Shown here piece after piece: positions 1 through 13,200 of a stretch of 64,000 nt of DNA. The notes beneath the pieces are model-generated. The model was not told the origin of the DNA and made no database searches. It worked only from the letters and a program-made list of their open reading frames with translations. Made by a program: the position numbers and the translations under genes. The stretch comes from Bathymodiolus brooksi (Eukaryota > Mollusca > Bivalvia > Mytilida > Modiolidae), in assembly GCA_963680875.1 (NCBI GenBank), contig OY804579.1, positions 57,239,718-57,303,717 of the forward strand, read 5' to 3'. Within the stretch, counting starts at the first letter, position 1. The number at the start of each line of letters is the position of its first letter.

Positions 1-1146
1 TCCCAGACCGGGAAATCACATGTCTGCCATGTTTTTTTGTTTACTATTGTCAACATGCAAAGTTAAATATTTCATCATATGAAAACACCAATAAAACCCA
101 ACACATTTAATATTTTGCAACTTTATTGAAGATGAAAAGAGATAAATGGTTCTTAAATTCTCCCAGCAAATGAAACATGCTCAAAGGACTGAAAAATATA
201 TACGATTGATATTTAATTCTTACATTTCCGACGACGATTTTTTTCAAAAATCCATGCGCATTATAGACACAAACTAGTTTTTTTCTGGAGATTTTCAAGG
301 CCAAGCGGGGGTGCGCATTATGCAACCCTAAATACGGTAGTTATTCCGGTCATAGACAGGGTATATAATGTCACATTCACGGCTCATGGAATATAAATCA
401 TAAGCCGTGAATATGATTCGGCTCATGGAATATAAATCATAAGCCGTGAATGTGACATATAATGATACACCATTTTTTATTTTCATTCAGATGCAGTTTG
501 TTTTGGTGTAAGCATAAAGAACTATGTTATTGAGTTAATATTAGCCACAATTTTCCATGGTAGCATGTTTTTTACAGTATGTATGACATGTATTGTGCAG
601 GAGGGGGGAATTACATAGGTAAAAAAACATCCCCAGTCTAGAATTTCTGAATTTTATGCAAAAACATGAGTTTCTATATACATGTATCAAAAGATAGATT
701 ATAGGATGAGCTATCATATTTTATAGCATTTTTGCCTACTTTCTTATGCATTTAGAGTAATCGCAAATAACACTCTAAATACAAAAGAAATTCTGAAGAT
801 ATATTAAACAGACCAAAAGTTGTATACCATACCACCCAGATGAGTGATACATCTATCGCAGTGATTTATCACTCTGACTGTACTGTAGGGAAGCAATATC
901 AGTAGCACATTTTATTAGTAAATAAAAAACAAGTCCTTCTAATTGCATTTAGTTCCCTTCTAATGGGTTTATCAAGCAAAATGAATTTTTCTAAAGTGAA
1001 ATAAGATAAATAATAAATCTAATAGCAATGAAACATTGTCAAGAGTTCAAGTGACCTTCATTTTTGGCAACTGGTCATATGACACTGTACAAGTTGTAAA
1101 GACATGTGTTTAGTAGATTTTGTATAATGTTTGTCTTTTTTTGCAG
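1..1146. other. 5' flank or upstream intron of the TNIP-like gene
   Basis: No coding exon is visible. The part around 230-345 resembles a decayed DNA-transposon end ('GTGCGCATTATGCA' and 'GCGCATTATAGAC' on the plus strand). A hairpin-forming repeat sits at 369-472. The remainder is AT-rich and unassigned. The promoter of the gene probably lies left of the window. Confidence 0.4.
369..472. repeat. Hairpin repeat with internal direct duplication
   Basis: The outer arms TGTCACATTCACGGCT and AGCCGTGAATGTGACA are perfect inverse complements. Between them the phrase GGCTCATGGAATATAAATCA occurs twice, with AAGCCGTGAATATGATTC between copies. The whole can fold as one long or two shorter hairpins. 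Probably a small MITE; family unknown. Confidence 0.65.
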
Positions 1147-1298
1147 GATGCCTTAGCCTGTGAGATTTAAAATGACTGAAAATGCCTGTCAGACTTCATT
1201 AGAAAACAAGCAGTCACAGGTGGCCAATGAAGAGATTCAAAAGTTAAAAGAAGAAAACTTCATTCTGCAAGGGAAACTTCGTGGTTATGCAACCTTAG
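1147..1298 (+). CDS. TNIP-like: TNIP-like exon 1 (start codon)
   Basis: The acceptor TTTTTTGCAG precedes base 1147, so at least one non-coding exon lies upstream. The coding part starts at ATG 1172 (A at -3) with [13 protein letters not shown] and ends at 1298 before GTAACC, one base into a Gly codon. A two-codon upstream reading frame (ATG CCT TAG, 1148-1156) sits in the leader. The sequence is Glu/Lys-rich and helical. Confidence 0.75.
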
Positions 1299-4200
1299 GT
1301 AACCAGATTTTAGAAATTTTATTTGCTATGAGAAGTGTATGACAAAGTCTCTTTCATATAAAGTTTAAGATTGGTGCCTCTTAAGCCATTAATTACCCAA
1401 CACCACATGCAAATTTCAAAGAAAATTCTGACATCTCAAATTCAAACACTGGATTAAGCAGTTAATACATATACTTGTAGGGGCAGTTGTGGTCATGATC
1501 GTATGGTAGTTGGATTTTCAACTACCTGTGCAATCAGTGCCTATCACCACTAAAGTTGTGAGTTCGAACTTCGTTCAGATGAGGTGTACTCGATACAACA
1601 TTATGTGATAAAGTTTGTCAGTGACTTGCTACAAGTCTGTTTTTTTTCCAGGTACTCCAGTTTCCTCCACCAATAAAACTAACTGCCATGATATAACTGA
1701 AATATTGTTGAAAGTGGCGTTAAACACCATAAACCAAACCATATACTTGTACAATGTAGCCCTAGTTGATTGTTATAGTAGATTTAAAAAGGAATTGTGT
1801 TAGCTTATTGTATTTGACCACTAATGATAATGGGACTGAAATATTATAGTATCCACATTCTAATGAATGTTAATTTGAAATTGAAAATGGTCATCACACA
1901 CGAGAAAGTGGCAAATTTTTAAAAGTGTAATCTTCTTTGAATCCACTGATCATTTCATATGAAAGTACACTATTTAATGTCCTCTTGATAAGAATTTAAA
2001 GATGGCCACCACGTCACAGTCAAATTAAAGATGGCCACCACATTCAAAACATTCAACAGCACCCTATTAGAAATTGTTGAAATGTCTCCTTTTCAGAATC
2101 TAAACAACAAACTGTACATAAGTGATCATTGGATAATAAACAGATAATTTATAACCATGCGAGTGATACAGACCCAAGTGAGCCTCTAGTTGTTCAAATT
2201 ATGGGTCAATAGAGAACTCCTAAATTGTATTAGACCTATACTATGACTATTGACAAAGCAATGAATATTATAGAGAGTTTTGTGGTGTTTATTTTTAGGT
2301 AGTCTTCTACAGGAGCAAAAAGAAGAATGTGCCAAATTAAAGAAAATGAATGAAGAACTGGAAAAACATAGGACTATATCTCCAGGTGCAGGCAGCTTCA
2401 GTCAGGAGGGAAGTTCAGAAGGGAATTATTTATTGAATGGTGATACTGGAACTAAATTTAAAGTAAGTTTTAGATAATTCTTTCCAGTAATATAATTTTT
2501 TCCTTTTCATATTTATGCCGCAGTCGGAGGAATTAAGTTTTTATCTATGTCCACACATCCATACCACTTTTGATTTTCATTCAATAGCTTAAGTTCCCGT
2601 AAGCAAGTTATTTCAAATTTATGCATACGATTTGGGCCACGAAAAGTAGGTCAAGTCCAATTTTTTGACATTACCACCTTTTCAGTTCTGCAGTTATGTC
2701 CATTGATTTGCCGATAATTACGTTACACTGATTTTTGAGGTTTAGCTTAATTTCCCATCCAGAAAATCATTTGAAATTTATACACAAGGTCAGTGATCAT
2801 AACAGCCAGTCTTCGATTATGAACTTGAACATTTTTTCTTTTTCTGGAGTAATACTACATGTACTTGATTTGCCAAAAAATAATAAATATTCAAGTTCAC
2901 GTTCAATAGACCCTTTCATGATAACTGCGGTCCTACATTCATCCGGGACATTTATGAGTGGAAAAATTATGATTTTGCAGAAGAATCGTGATGTCATAAA
3001 CATATTTAATTGTTCTACTACATCATTTTACGGGAAAGGGTATTATTACCACTCACAAATGTCCCGGATGAATGCAGGACCACAGTTGTTGTGAAAGAGT
3101 CTATAGCTTAAGTTCTCCTTAAGTAGATCATCTGAAATTTATTAAGCAATTTTTTTTTACCAAGGTACATAGGTTAATTTTGAATTTGGTTATTATTCAA
3201 TCATTATTAACATTTATATAGAGCATGATTTTCAGAGGCACAAATTATAAAGGAAAAAATCAATGTTTGTTTCAAGTTATAATTAATAACAATAAATTTT
3301 CCGATAATATTTAGAACGTAATGTCACAATGGTATGACAAATCAACAGATATCAACATACATCATGACTTAATATGTTTCTTACAATCATTTTATGTAAT
3401 TTTTTGGCCTTTAGTTTCCTTGTACAATGAAACTTGTCTAACCCAAACCCCCTTGGTGGGAGCAGCTTTTGTGTACAGAATAGACAGGTGTTCACAGGTT
3501 AAATTAATAAAAGATTTCGTACATTGGGACTTTAGTTAAAGTTCGGTTTATACAGAATTTTATTTTTTTCCAGGTTCTGTTTAGACTTGTTTCACTGTAA
3601 TAATATAAAATCTTGTCTAGATTTGTACACCAAGGAGAAATTTAAAGACTTGTGTCTTCTTTCATGTGTTGGTTTATAGTCTGGCTATCTTTGATTTTTA
3701 CATTCCCCTCTTTTTTTTTTAAAATATTGAAATGTGAAAAAAAACACTTATACATGTACTTTATGTACGAAATGATGTTTATCAGTTACATGTATGTTAT
3801 CTATCTGTCTGCTACATCTACACTCATGGGTCAAAAGTATTTCCTCACTAAGATATTTCCCTATATATTTCATATAAAACCACTTATTTTCTTAACATTC
3901 TCATGAAGTCATTCCTTAGCCGATTTTCATGAAATTTTCACCTTTAATAGTAGAATTATTAGAATTTATTTTAATATCTTCATGTAATTTTTTCGAACTT
4001 TTTAGTTCACCTGGACCAAAGGTCCATGTGAACTATTGCCATCACTTGGCGTCCGTCGTCTGTCATCTGTCGTCTGTAAACTTTTCACATTTCAAGCTTC
4101 TTCTCCGAAACCACTGGGCCGATTGGAACCAAACTTAGCAGGAATGTTCCTTGGATGGTCCTCTACAAAGTTACTGTTTTTCGTTCCAGTCGGATATTCA

Positions 4201-7200
4201 ATATGGCTGCCAAGGCCAATAATATGCTCTGATTGGCTGAAATTTCAAAGATCTTCTTCTCTGAAACTAATGAACTGACTGAACCTAAACTGTACATGAA
4301 TGATCATTGGAATGTCCTTTACCAAGTTACTGTTTTTTATGCCGATCGGAAATCCAAGATGGCCGCCATCGCAGGACATAGATTAACATTAGACCCTATG
4401 GGAAAATGTTCAAATGCCTTCTTCTCAGAAACTACAAATATGATTAAAGCCAAACTGTACATGAATGTTCATTGGATGGTCCTCTACAATCTTAAGGTTT
4501 TTTGTTCTGATATGAAATTCAAAATGGCGGCTACGGCAGGACTTAGTTTAACATTGGACCCTATGGGAAAAATGTTTCAAAATGCTTCTTCTCTGAAACC
4601 ACTTGGACAGTTGAAACCAAACTGCCCAGGAATGATCATTGGAAGGTCCTCTACAAATTTTCTGTTTTTTATGCCGATCGGAAATCCAAGATGGCCGCCA
4701 CCGCAATACATAGATTAACATTGGACCCTATGGGAAAATATTCAAATGCCTTCTTCTCAGAAACTACAAATATGATTAAAGCCAAACTGTACATGAATGT
4801 TTATTGGATGGTCCTCTACAATCTTAAGGTTTTTTGTTCCGATATGAAATTCAAAATGGCGGCTACGGCAGGACTTAGTTTAACATTGGACCCTATGGGA
4901 AAAATGTTTCAAAATGCTTCTTCTCTGAAACCACTTGGACAGTTGAAACCAAACTGCCCAGGAATGATCATTGGAAGGTCCTCTACAAATTTTCTGTTTT
5001 TTATGCCGATCGGAAATCCAAGATGGCCGTCACCGCAGGACATAGATTAACATTGGACCCTATGGGAAAATATTCAAATGCCTTCTTCTCAGAAACTACA
5101 AATATGATTAAAGCCAAACTATACATGAATGTTCATTGGATGGTCCTCTACAATCTTAAGGTTTTTTGTTCCTGTATGAAATTCAAAATGGCGGCTACGG
5201 CAGGACTTAGTTTAACATTGGACCCTATGGGAAAAATGTTTCAAAATGCTTCTTCTCTGAAACCACTTGGACAGTTGAAACCAAACTGCCCAGGAATGAT
5301 CATTGGAAGGTCCTCTACAAAGTTTCTGTTTTTTATGCCGATCGGAAATCCAAGATGGCCGCCACCGCAGGACATAGATTAACATTGGACCCTATGGGAA
5401 AATATTCAAATGCCTTCTTCTCAGAAACTACAAATATGATTAAAGCCAAACTGTACATGAATATTCATTAGATGGCCCTCTACAAACTTTAGGTTTTTTG
5501 TTCCGGTATGAAATTCAAAATGGCGGCTACGGCAGGACTTAGTTTAACATTGGACCCTATGGGAAAAATGTTTCAAAATGCTTCTTCTCTGAAACCACTT
5601 GGACAGTTGAAACCAAACTGCCCAGGAATGATCATTGGAAGGTCCTCTACAAATTTTCTGTTTTTTATGCCGATCGGAAATCCAAGATGGCCGCCACCGC
5701 AATACATAGATTAACATTGGACCCTATGGGAAAATATTCAAATGCCTTCTTCTCAGAAACTACAAATATGATTAAAGCCAAACTGTACATGAATGTTCAT
5801 TGGATGGTCCTCTACAATCTTAAGGTTTTTTGTTCAGATATGAAATTCAAAATGGCGGCTACGGCAGGACTTAGTTTAACATTGGACCCTGTGGGAAAAA
5901 TGTTTCAAAATGCTTCTTCTCTGAAACCACTAGGACAGTTGAAACCAAACTGCCCAGGAATGATCATTGGAAGGTCCTCTACAAAATTTTTGTTTTTTAT
6001 GCCGATCGGAAATCCAAGATGGCCGCCTCCACAGGACATAGATTAACATTGGACCCTATGGGAAAATATTCAAATGCCTTCTTCTCAGAAACTACAAATA
6101 TGATTAAAGCCAAACTGTACATGAATGTTCATCAGATGGCCCTCTACAAACTATAGGTTTTTTGTTCCGGTATGAAATTCAAAATGGCGGCTACGGCAGG
6201 ACTTAGTTTAACATTGGACCCTATGGGAAAAATGTTTCAAAATGCTTCTTCTCTGAAACCACTTGGACAGTTGAAACCAAACCGCCCAGGAATGATCATT
6301 GGAAGGTCCTCTACAAAGTTTCTGTTTTTTATGCCGATCGGAAATCCAAGATGGCCGCCACCGCAGGACATAGATTAACATTGGACCCTATGGGAAAATA
6401 TTCAAATGCCTTCTTCTCAGAAACTACAAATATGATTAAAGCCAAACTGTACATGAATGTTCATTGGATGGTCCTCTACAAACTTTACGTTTTTTGTTCC
6501 GATATGAAATTCAAAATGGCGGCTACGGCAGGACCTAGTTTAACATTGGACCCTATGGGAAAAATGTTTCAAAACGCTTCTTCTCTGAAACCACTAGGAC
6601 AGTTGAAACCAAACTGCCCAGGAATGATCATTGGAAGGTCCTCTACAAAGTTTCTGTTTTTTTATGCCGATCGAAAATTCAAGATGGCCACCACCGCAAT
6701 ACATAGATTAACATTGGACCCTATGGAAAAATATTCAAATGCCTTCTTCTCAGAAACTACAAATATGATTAAAGCCAAACTGTACATGAACGTTCATTGG
6801 ATGGTCCTCTACAAACTTTACGTTTGTTGTTCCGATATGAAATTCAAAATGGCGGCTACGGCAGGACCTAGTTTAACATTGGACCCTATGGGAAAAATGT
6901 TTCAAAACGCTTCTTCTCTGAAACCACTAGGACAGTTGAAACCAAACTGCCCAGGAATGATCATTGGAAGGTCCTCTACAAATTTTATATTTTTTATGCC
7001 GATCGGAAATCCAAGATGGCTGCCACCGCAATACATAGATTAACATTGGACCCTATGGGAAAATGTTCAAATGCCTTCTTCTCAGAAACTACAAATATTA
7101 TTAAAGCCAAACTGTACATGAATGTTCATTGGATGGTCCTCTACAAACCCTATGGGAAAATGTTCAAATGCCTTCTTCTCAGAAACTACAAATATGATTA

Positions 7201-10200
7201 AAGCAAAACTGTACATGAATGTTCATTGAATGGTCCTCTACAAACTTTACGTTTTTTATTCCGATATGAAATTCAAAATGGCGGCTACGGCAGGACTTAG
7301 TTTAACATTGGACCCTATGGGAAAAATGTTTCAAAACGCTTCTTCTCTGAAACCACTTGGATAATTGAAACCAAACTGCCCAGGAATGATCATTGGAAGG
7401 TCCTCTACAAGGTGTGTGTTTTTTATGAAATTCAAAATGGCGGCTACGGCAGGACTTAGTTTAACATTGGACCCTATGGGAAAAATGTTTCAAAATGCTT
7501 CTTCTCTGAAACCACTTGGACAGTTGAAACCAAACTGCCCAGGAATGATCATTGGAAGGTCCTCTACAAAGTTTCTGTTTTTTATGCCGATCGGAAATCC
7601 AAGATGGCCGTCACCGCAGGACATAGATTAACATTGGACCCTATGGGAAAATATTCAAATGCCTTCTTCTCAGAAACTACAAATATGATTAAAGCCAAAC
7701 TATACATGAATGTTCATTGGATGGTCCTCTACAATCTTAAGGTTTTTTGTTCCTGTATGAAATTCAAAATGGCGGCTACGGCAGGACTTAGTTTAACATT
7801 GGACCCTATGGGAAAAATGTTTCAAAATGCTTCTTCTCTGAAACCACTTGGACAGTTGAAACCAAACTGCCCAGGAATGATCATTGGAAGGTCCTCTACA
7901 AAATTTCTGTTTTTTATGCCGATCGGAAATCCAAGATGGCCGCCACCGCAGGACATAGATTAACATTGGACCCTATGGGAAAATATTCAAATGCCTTCTT
8001 CTCAGAAACTACAAATATGATTAAAGCCAAACTGTACATGAATATTCATTAGATGGCCCTCTACAAACTTTAGGTTTTTTGTTCCGGTATGAAATTCAAA
8101 ATGGCGGCTACGGCAGGACTTAGTTTAACATTGGACCCTATGGGAAAAATGTTTCAAAATGCTTCTTCTCTGAAACCACTTGGACAGTTGAAACCAAACT
8201 GCCCAGGAATGATCATTGGAAGGTCCTCTACAAATTTTCTGTTTTTTATGCCGATCGGAAATCCAAGATGGCCGCCACCGCAATACATAGATTAACATTG
8301 GACCCTATGGGAAAATATTCAAATGCCTTCTTCTCAGAAACTACAAATATGATTAAAGCCAAACTGTACATGAATGTTCATTGGATGGTCCTCTACAATC
8401 TTAAGGTTTTTTGTTCAGATATGAAATTCAAAATGGCGGCTACGGCAGGACTTAGTTTAACATTGGACCCTATGGGAAAAATGTTTCAAAATGCTTCTTC
8501 TCTGAAACCACTTGGACAGTTGAAACCAAACTGCCCAGGAATGATCATTGGAAGGTCCTCTACAAAATTTTTGTTTTTTATGCCGATCGGAAATCCAAGA
8601 TGGCCGCCTCCACAGGACATAGATTAACATTGGACCCTATGGGAAAATATTCAAATGCCTTCTTCTCAGAAACTACAAATATGATTAAAGCCAAACTGTA
8701 CATGAATGTTCATCAGATGGCCCTCTACAAACTATAGGTTTTTTGTTCCGGTATGAAATTCAAAATGGCGGCTACGGCAGGACTTAGTTTAACATTGGAC
8801 CCTATGGGAAAAATGTTTCAAAATGCTTCTTCTCTGAAACCACTTGGACAGTTGAAACCAAACTGCCCAGGAATGATCATTGGAAGGTCCTCTACAAAGT
8901 TTCTGTTTTTTATGCCGATCGGAAATCCAAGATGGCCGCCACCGCAGGACATAGATTAACATTGGACCCTATGGGAAAATATTCAAATGCCTTCTTCTCA
9001 GAAACTACAAATATGATTAAAGCCAAACTGTACATGAATGTTCATTGGATGGTCCTCTACAAACTTTACGTTTGTTGTTCCGATATGAAATTCAAAATGG
9101 CGGCTACGGCAGGACCTAGTTTAACATTGGACCCTATGGGAAAAATGTTTCAAAACGCTTCTTCTCTGAAACCACTTGGACAGTTGAAACCAAACTGCCC
9201 AGGAATGATCATTGGAAGGTCCTCTACAAAGTTTCTGTTTTTTTATGCCGATCGAAAATTCAAGATGGCCACCACCGCAATACATAGATTAACATTGGAC
9301 CCTATGGAAAAATATTCAAATGCCTTCTTCTCAGAAACTACAAATATGATTAAAGCCAAACTGTACATGAACGTTCATTGGATGGTCCTCTACAAACTTT
9401 ACGTTTGTTGTTCCGATATGAAATTCAAAATGGCGGCTACGGCAGGACCTAGTTTAACATTGGACCCTATGGGAAAAATGTTTCAAAACGCTTCTTCTCT
9501 GAAACCACTAGGACAGTTGAAACCAAACTGCCCAGGAATGATCATTGGAAGGTCCTCTACAAATTTTATATTTTTTATGCCGATCGGAAATCCAAGATGG
9601 CTGCCACCGCAATACATAGATTAACATTGGACCCTATGGGAAAATGTTCAAATGCCTTCTTCTCAGAAACTACAAATATTATTAAAGCCAAACTGTACAT
9701 GAATGTTCATTGGATGGTCCTCTACAAACCCTATGGGAAAATGTTCAAATGCCTTCTTCTCAGAAACTACAAATATGATTAAAGCAAAACTGTACATGAA
9801 TGTTCATTGAATGGTCCTCTACAAACTTTACGTTTTTTATTCCGATATGAAATTCAAAATGGCGGCTACGGCAGGACTTAGTTTAACATTGGACCCTATG
9901 GGAAAAATGTTTCAAAACGCTTCTTCTCTGAAACCACTTGGATAATTGAAACCAAACTGCCCAGGAATGATCATTGGAAGGTCCTCTACAAGGTGTGTGT
10001 TTTTTATGCCGATTGGAAATCCAAGATGGCCACCACTGCAATACATAGATTAACATTGGACCCTATTGGAAAATGTTCAAATGCCTTCTACTCAGAAACT
10101 ACAAATATGATTAAAGCCAAACTGTACATGAATGTTCATTGGATGGTCCTCTAGAAACTTTACGTTTTTTGTTCTGATATGAAATTCAAAATGGCGGCTA

Positions 10201-13200
10201 CAGCAGGACTTAGTTTAACATTGGACCCTATGGGAAAAATGTTTCAAAACGCTTCTTCTCTGAAACCACTTGGACAGTTGAAACCAAACTGCCCAGGAAT
10301 GATCATTGGAAGGTCCTCTACAAATTTTCTGTTTTTTATGCCAATCGGAAATCCAAGATGGCTGCCACCACAGGTCATAGTATTAACACAGGACCATATG
10401 GGGAAAATACAGAAATATATTCTTCTCTGAAGCTATTGCACTGATTGAACCTAAACTGTGCATCAATCATTGGAAGGTCCTTTACAAACTTTGTGTTTTT
10501 TATGTTGATCGTAATTCCAAGATGACTACCACTACAGGACATAGTTTTTACATAGGACCAATTGGTTTTTTTTATTACCAGGTGAACGATACAGGCTCTT
10601 GAGAGCCTCTGGTATTTACAAGCATTTATGATTTAAATACAAATGTAAATTCTTGACGTCACAATTTTATATGATTATATAGTAAGATTTGCTGAAACAA
10701 TTAAACTTTGTTTTTAAATCAATTCTTAAGAGAAAGTAGAAATAAAATTATTTGAAAAATATACGAAGAAGAAACTATATTTATTTCTGCATTTAATGCT
10801 GAAAATTTCATGAAAATCAGATAAGGAATGACTTCATGAGAATGTTATGAAAATAAGTGGTTTTATATGAAATATATAGGGAAATATCTTAGTGAGGTAA
10901 TACTTTTGACCCGTGATTGTGCATAAAAATTATCTTTCATGGTGATATTTACAGCAATAAATTTGTTATCCTGTTCCAGCTTTCAAATAAAGATTGATCA
11001 AGATATGAGTTTTTTTATCAGTAAAATACTTGACATATTTTTAGTATATTAGTAAATTTGCAAATGGTATACCGGGTAATTATTTCTTATAGTAATAATT
11101 ACTGACTCTTGGTAATTTTATGTTTATAAATCTAAGTACAAAGAGAGCTGCTGGCAAGCTATGGATTCATTTTACACAATCATTGTTCAGTGGTCCTGGT
11201 CTAAATATATATTATTCCAGATTTAAATGATATTGACATTAGAGACGTTTATAAAACCAGGAAAATTTTATACTGTTTATGAAATCGTCTCTTTAGGGTT
11301 TGTGTTAGGGTTATGGTGTTTAATGCCACTTTCAACAATATTTTAGTTATGTCGTGGCTGTCAGTATCATTGGTGGAGGAAACCGTAGTACCCGGAGAAA
11401 ACCACCGGAATGTCACAAGTCACTGACAAACTTTATCACATAATGTTTTATCGAGTACACCCCTCCTGAGAGGGGTTCAAACTCACAATGTTAGTGGTAA
11501 TAGGCACTGATGCATAGGTAATTGTAAATCCAACTACCATGCGATCATGACCATGAAGGCCTGTGTAAATGACGCTATTGTACATGTACCGGTATCTTAT
11601 TTCATATCAGTTTATTTTATATATTTGAGGACCATAAATTTTTATTATAATGGTTTTTTTTAAATAAATGCATTTCCACTACATCCTTATTCAAATTACT
11701 TTTTAGCTACATTGCACACTTTGGGGCTGGATATTATAAATTATTTTAAAAAAAATTAATGCATTTCTACAGTTTTGGACAGACAGTTTTTTTTCTTCAC
11801 TAATCAGATTTATGTCGATAAACATTATTTGAATATATATATTCTTTGGTACGAATCGTATCAAAACATTTTTTTTATTATGTAACAATTTAGCAGATGT
11901 TCTTATACTGTATAGATTTTCTTGACTGATTTTCAGAAACATGGAGAAATCAAACAAACTGTTAGTGTATCAGAAAATATAGATGTTTCTTTAACAAATG
12001 GACAGAGTTTAAATGGGATATCAGACCCATCAACGGCAAACAAGTCCAAAGATTTGATTATTGAAATGACAAAGAACACACAGTGCCATTCATGGACTGA
12101 GCAAATGTCTGGTGTGTCTTATCCACCAGACGATGTTTTCAGAAATGTGAAAACTGACAAGTACCCAACACAGGAATCCATCAATTTTAATAGTGCTAGT
12201 GATCTAAAGCAGAAGACACCATCACAAAAACAAGCAATGTCTGTTATTTCTAATGGCATTGACAACCAGGATAGCAAAGACTTTAGAAGTGTTGTAAGAT
12301 CCGCTTCGACTTTTGTTCATGTTGGATCAGATACAAATTCCAAAAGTTTAAATCTTATGGAGTTTCCATCAGAAAATATGGATGAATCGGCCAATAAGAA
12401 TACGACACCAGACTTTAAGGTTGTGACTCCGTCGTCATCTCAATCATCATCATTCCAGGTATTGAAGCCGTCTATGTCTAGGCAGGTGAGCAATATAAAT
12501 ACTTATAAGAATCAAAAACATTTAACAGATATATAATAAATGGGTTTGTTTGATGGAGTTTAACGCCACTTTCAACAATATTTCAGTTATATCATAGCGG
12601 TCAGTTTTATTGGTGGAGAAAACCACCGACCTGTCGCAAGTCACTGACAAACTTTATCACATAATGTTGTACACCTCGCCCTGATCGAGATTCGAACTCA
12701 GAACATCTGTAGTGATAGGCACTGATTGTATTGGTAGTTGTAAATCCAACTAACATACGGCCACGACGGCCCCTATATGATAAATGGGCAAGAAACAAAA
12801 AATAGCAAAGGCCATCATACTATTCAATATTTCATAGATTCTGACTTCATCAAATTTATGAATTTCGTGGGGAACATATGGTAATCTATAGTATTGTCTT
12901 CTAATTCATTCAATTTTCATAAACTGCTAGTCACCATGATATGCAAAAATTCTCCGGTAGCTGGAAATTGAATTGCATTTGTTGAATGATATGCTTGTTT
13001 AATACTTACACAGCTGGTAAGAGAAAATTGTACATGGAATCATTATAGTTCCATTATCACAAATCTTGATGAAAATAATTAAGACATTTGCATATTGTTA
13101 TCCCCTAGGTTACAAACAAGTAGTCAGGGGAATATTGTTTTAGCTCTATATGTCTGTCTGTCCTTCAAAATATAGAGAGTTACATTTGTACAATTTATTA

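Noticed and set aside
4233..10430. Series of plus-strand open frames of 60-230 codons with near-identical sequence
   Set aside because: They are readings of the 332-bp core repeat of a Helitron-like element. The same frame is interrupted in many units and resembles no known domain.
12457..12485. Alternative earlier donor for exon 3 (CCAG|GTATTG)
   Set aside because: It would shift the frame relative to exon 4, whereas GTGAGC at 12486 keeps phase 0 and is a better donor.
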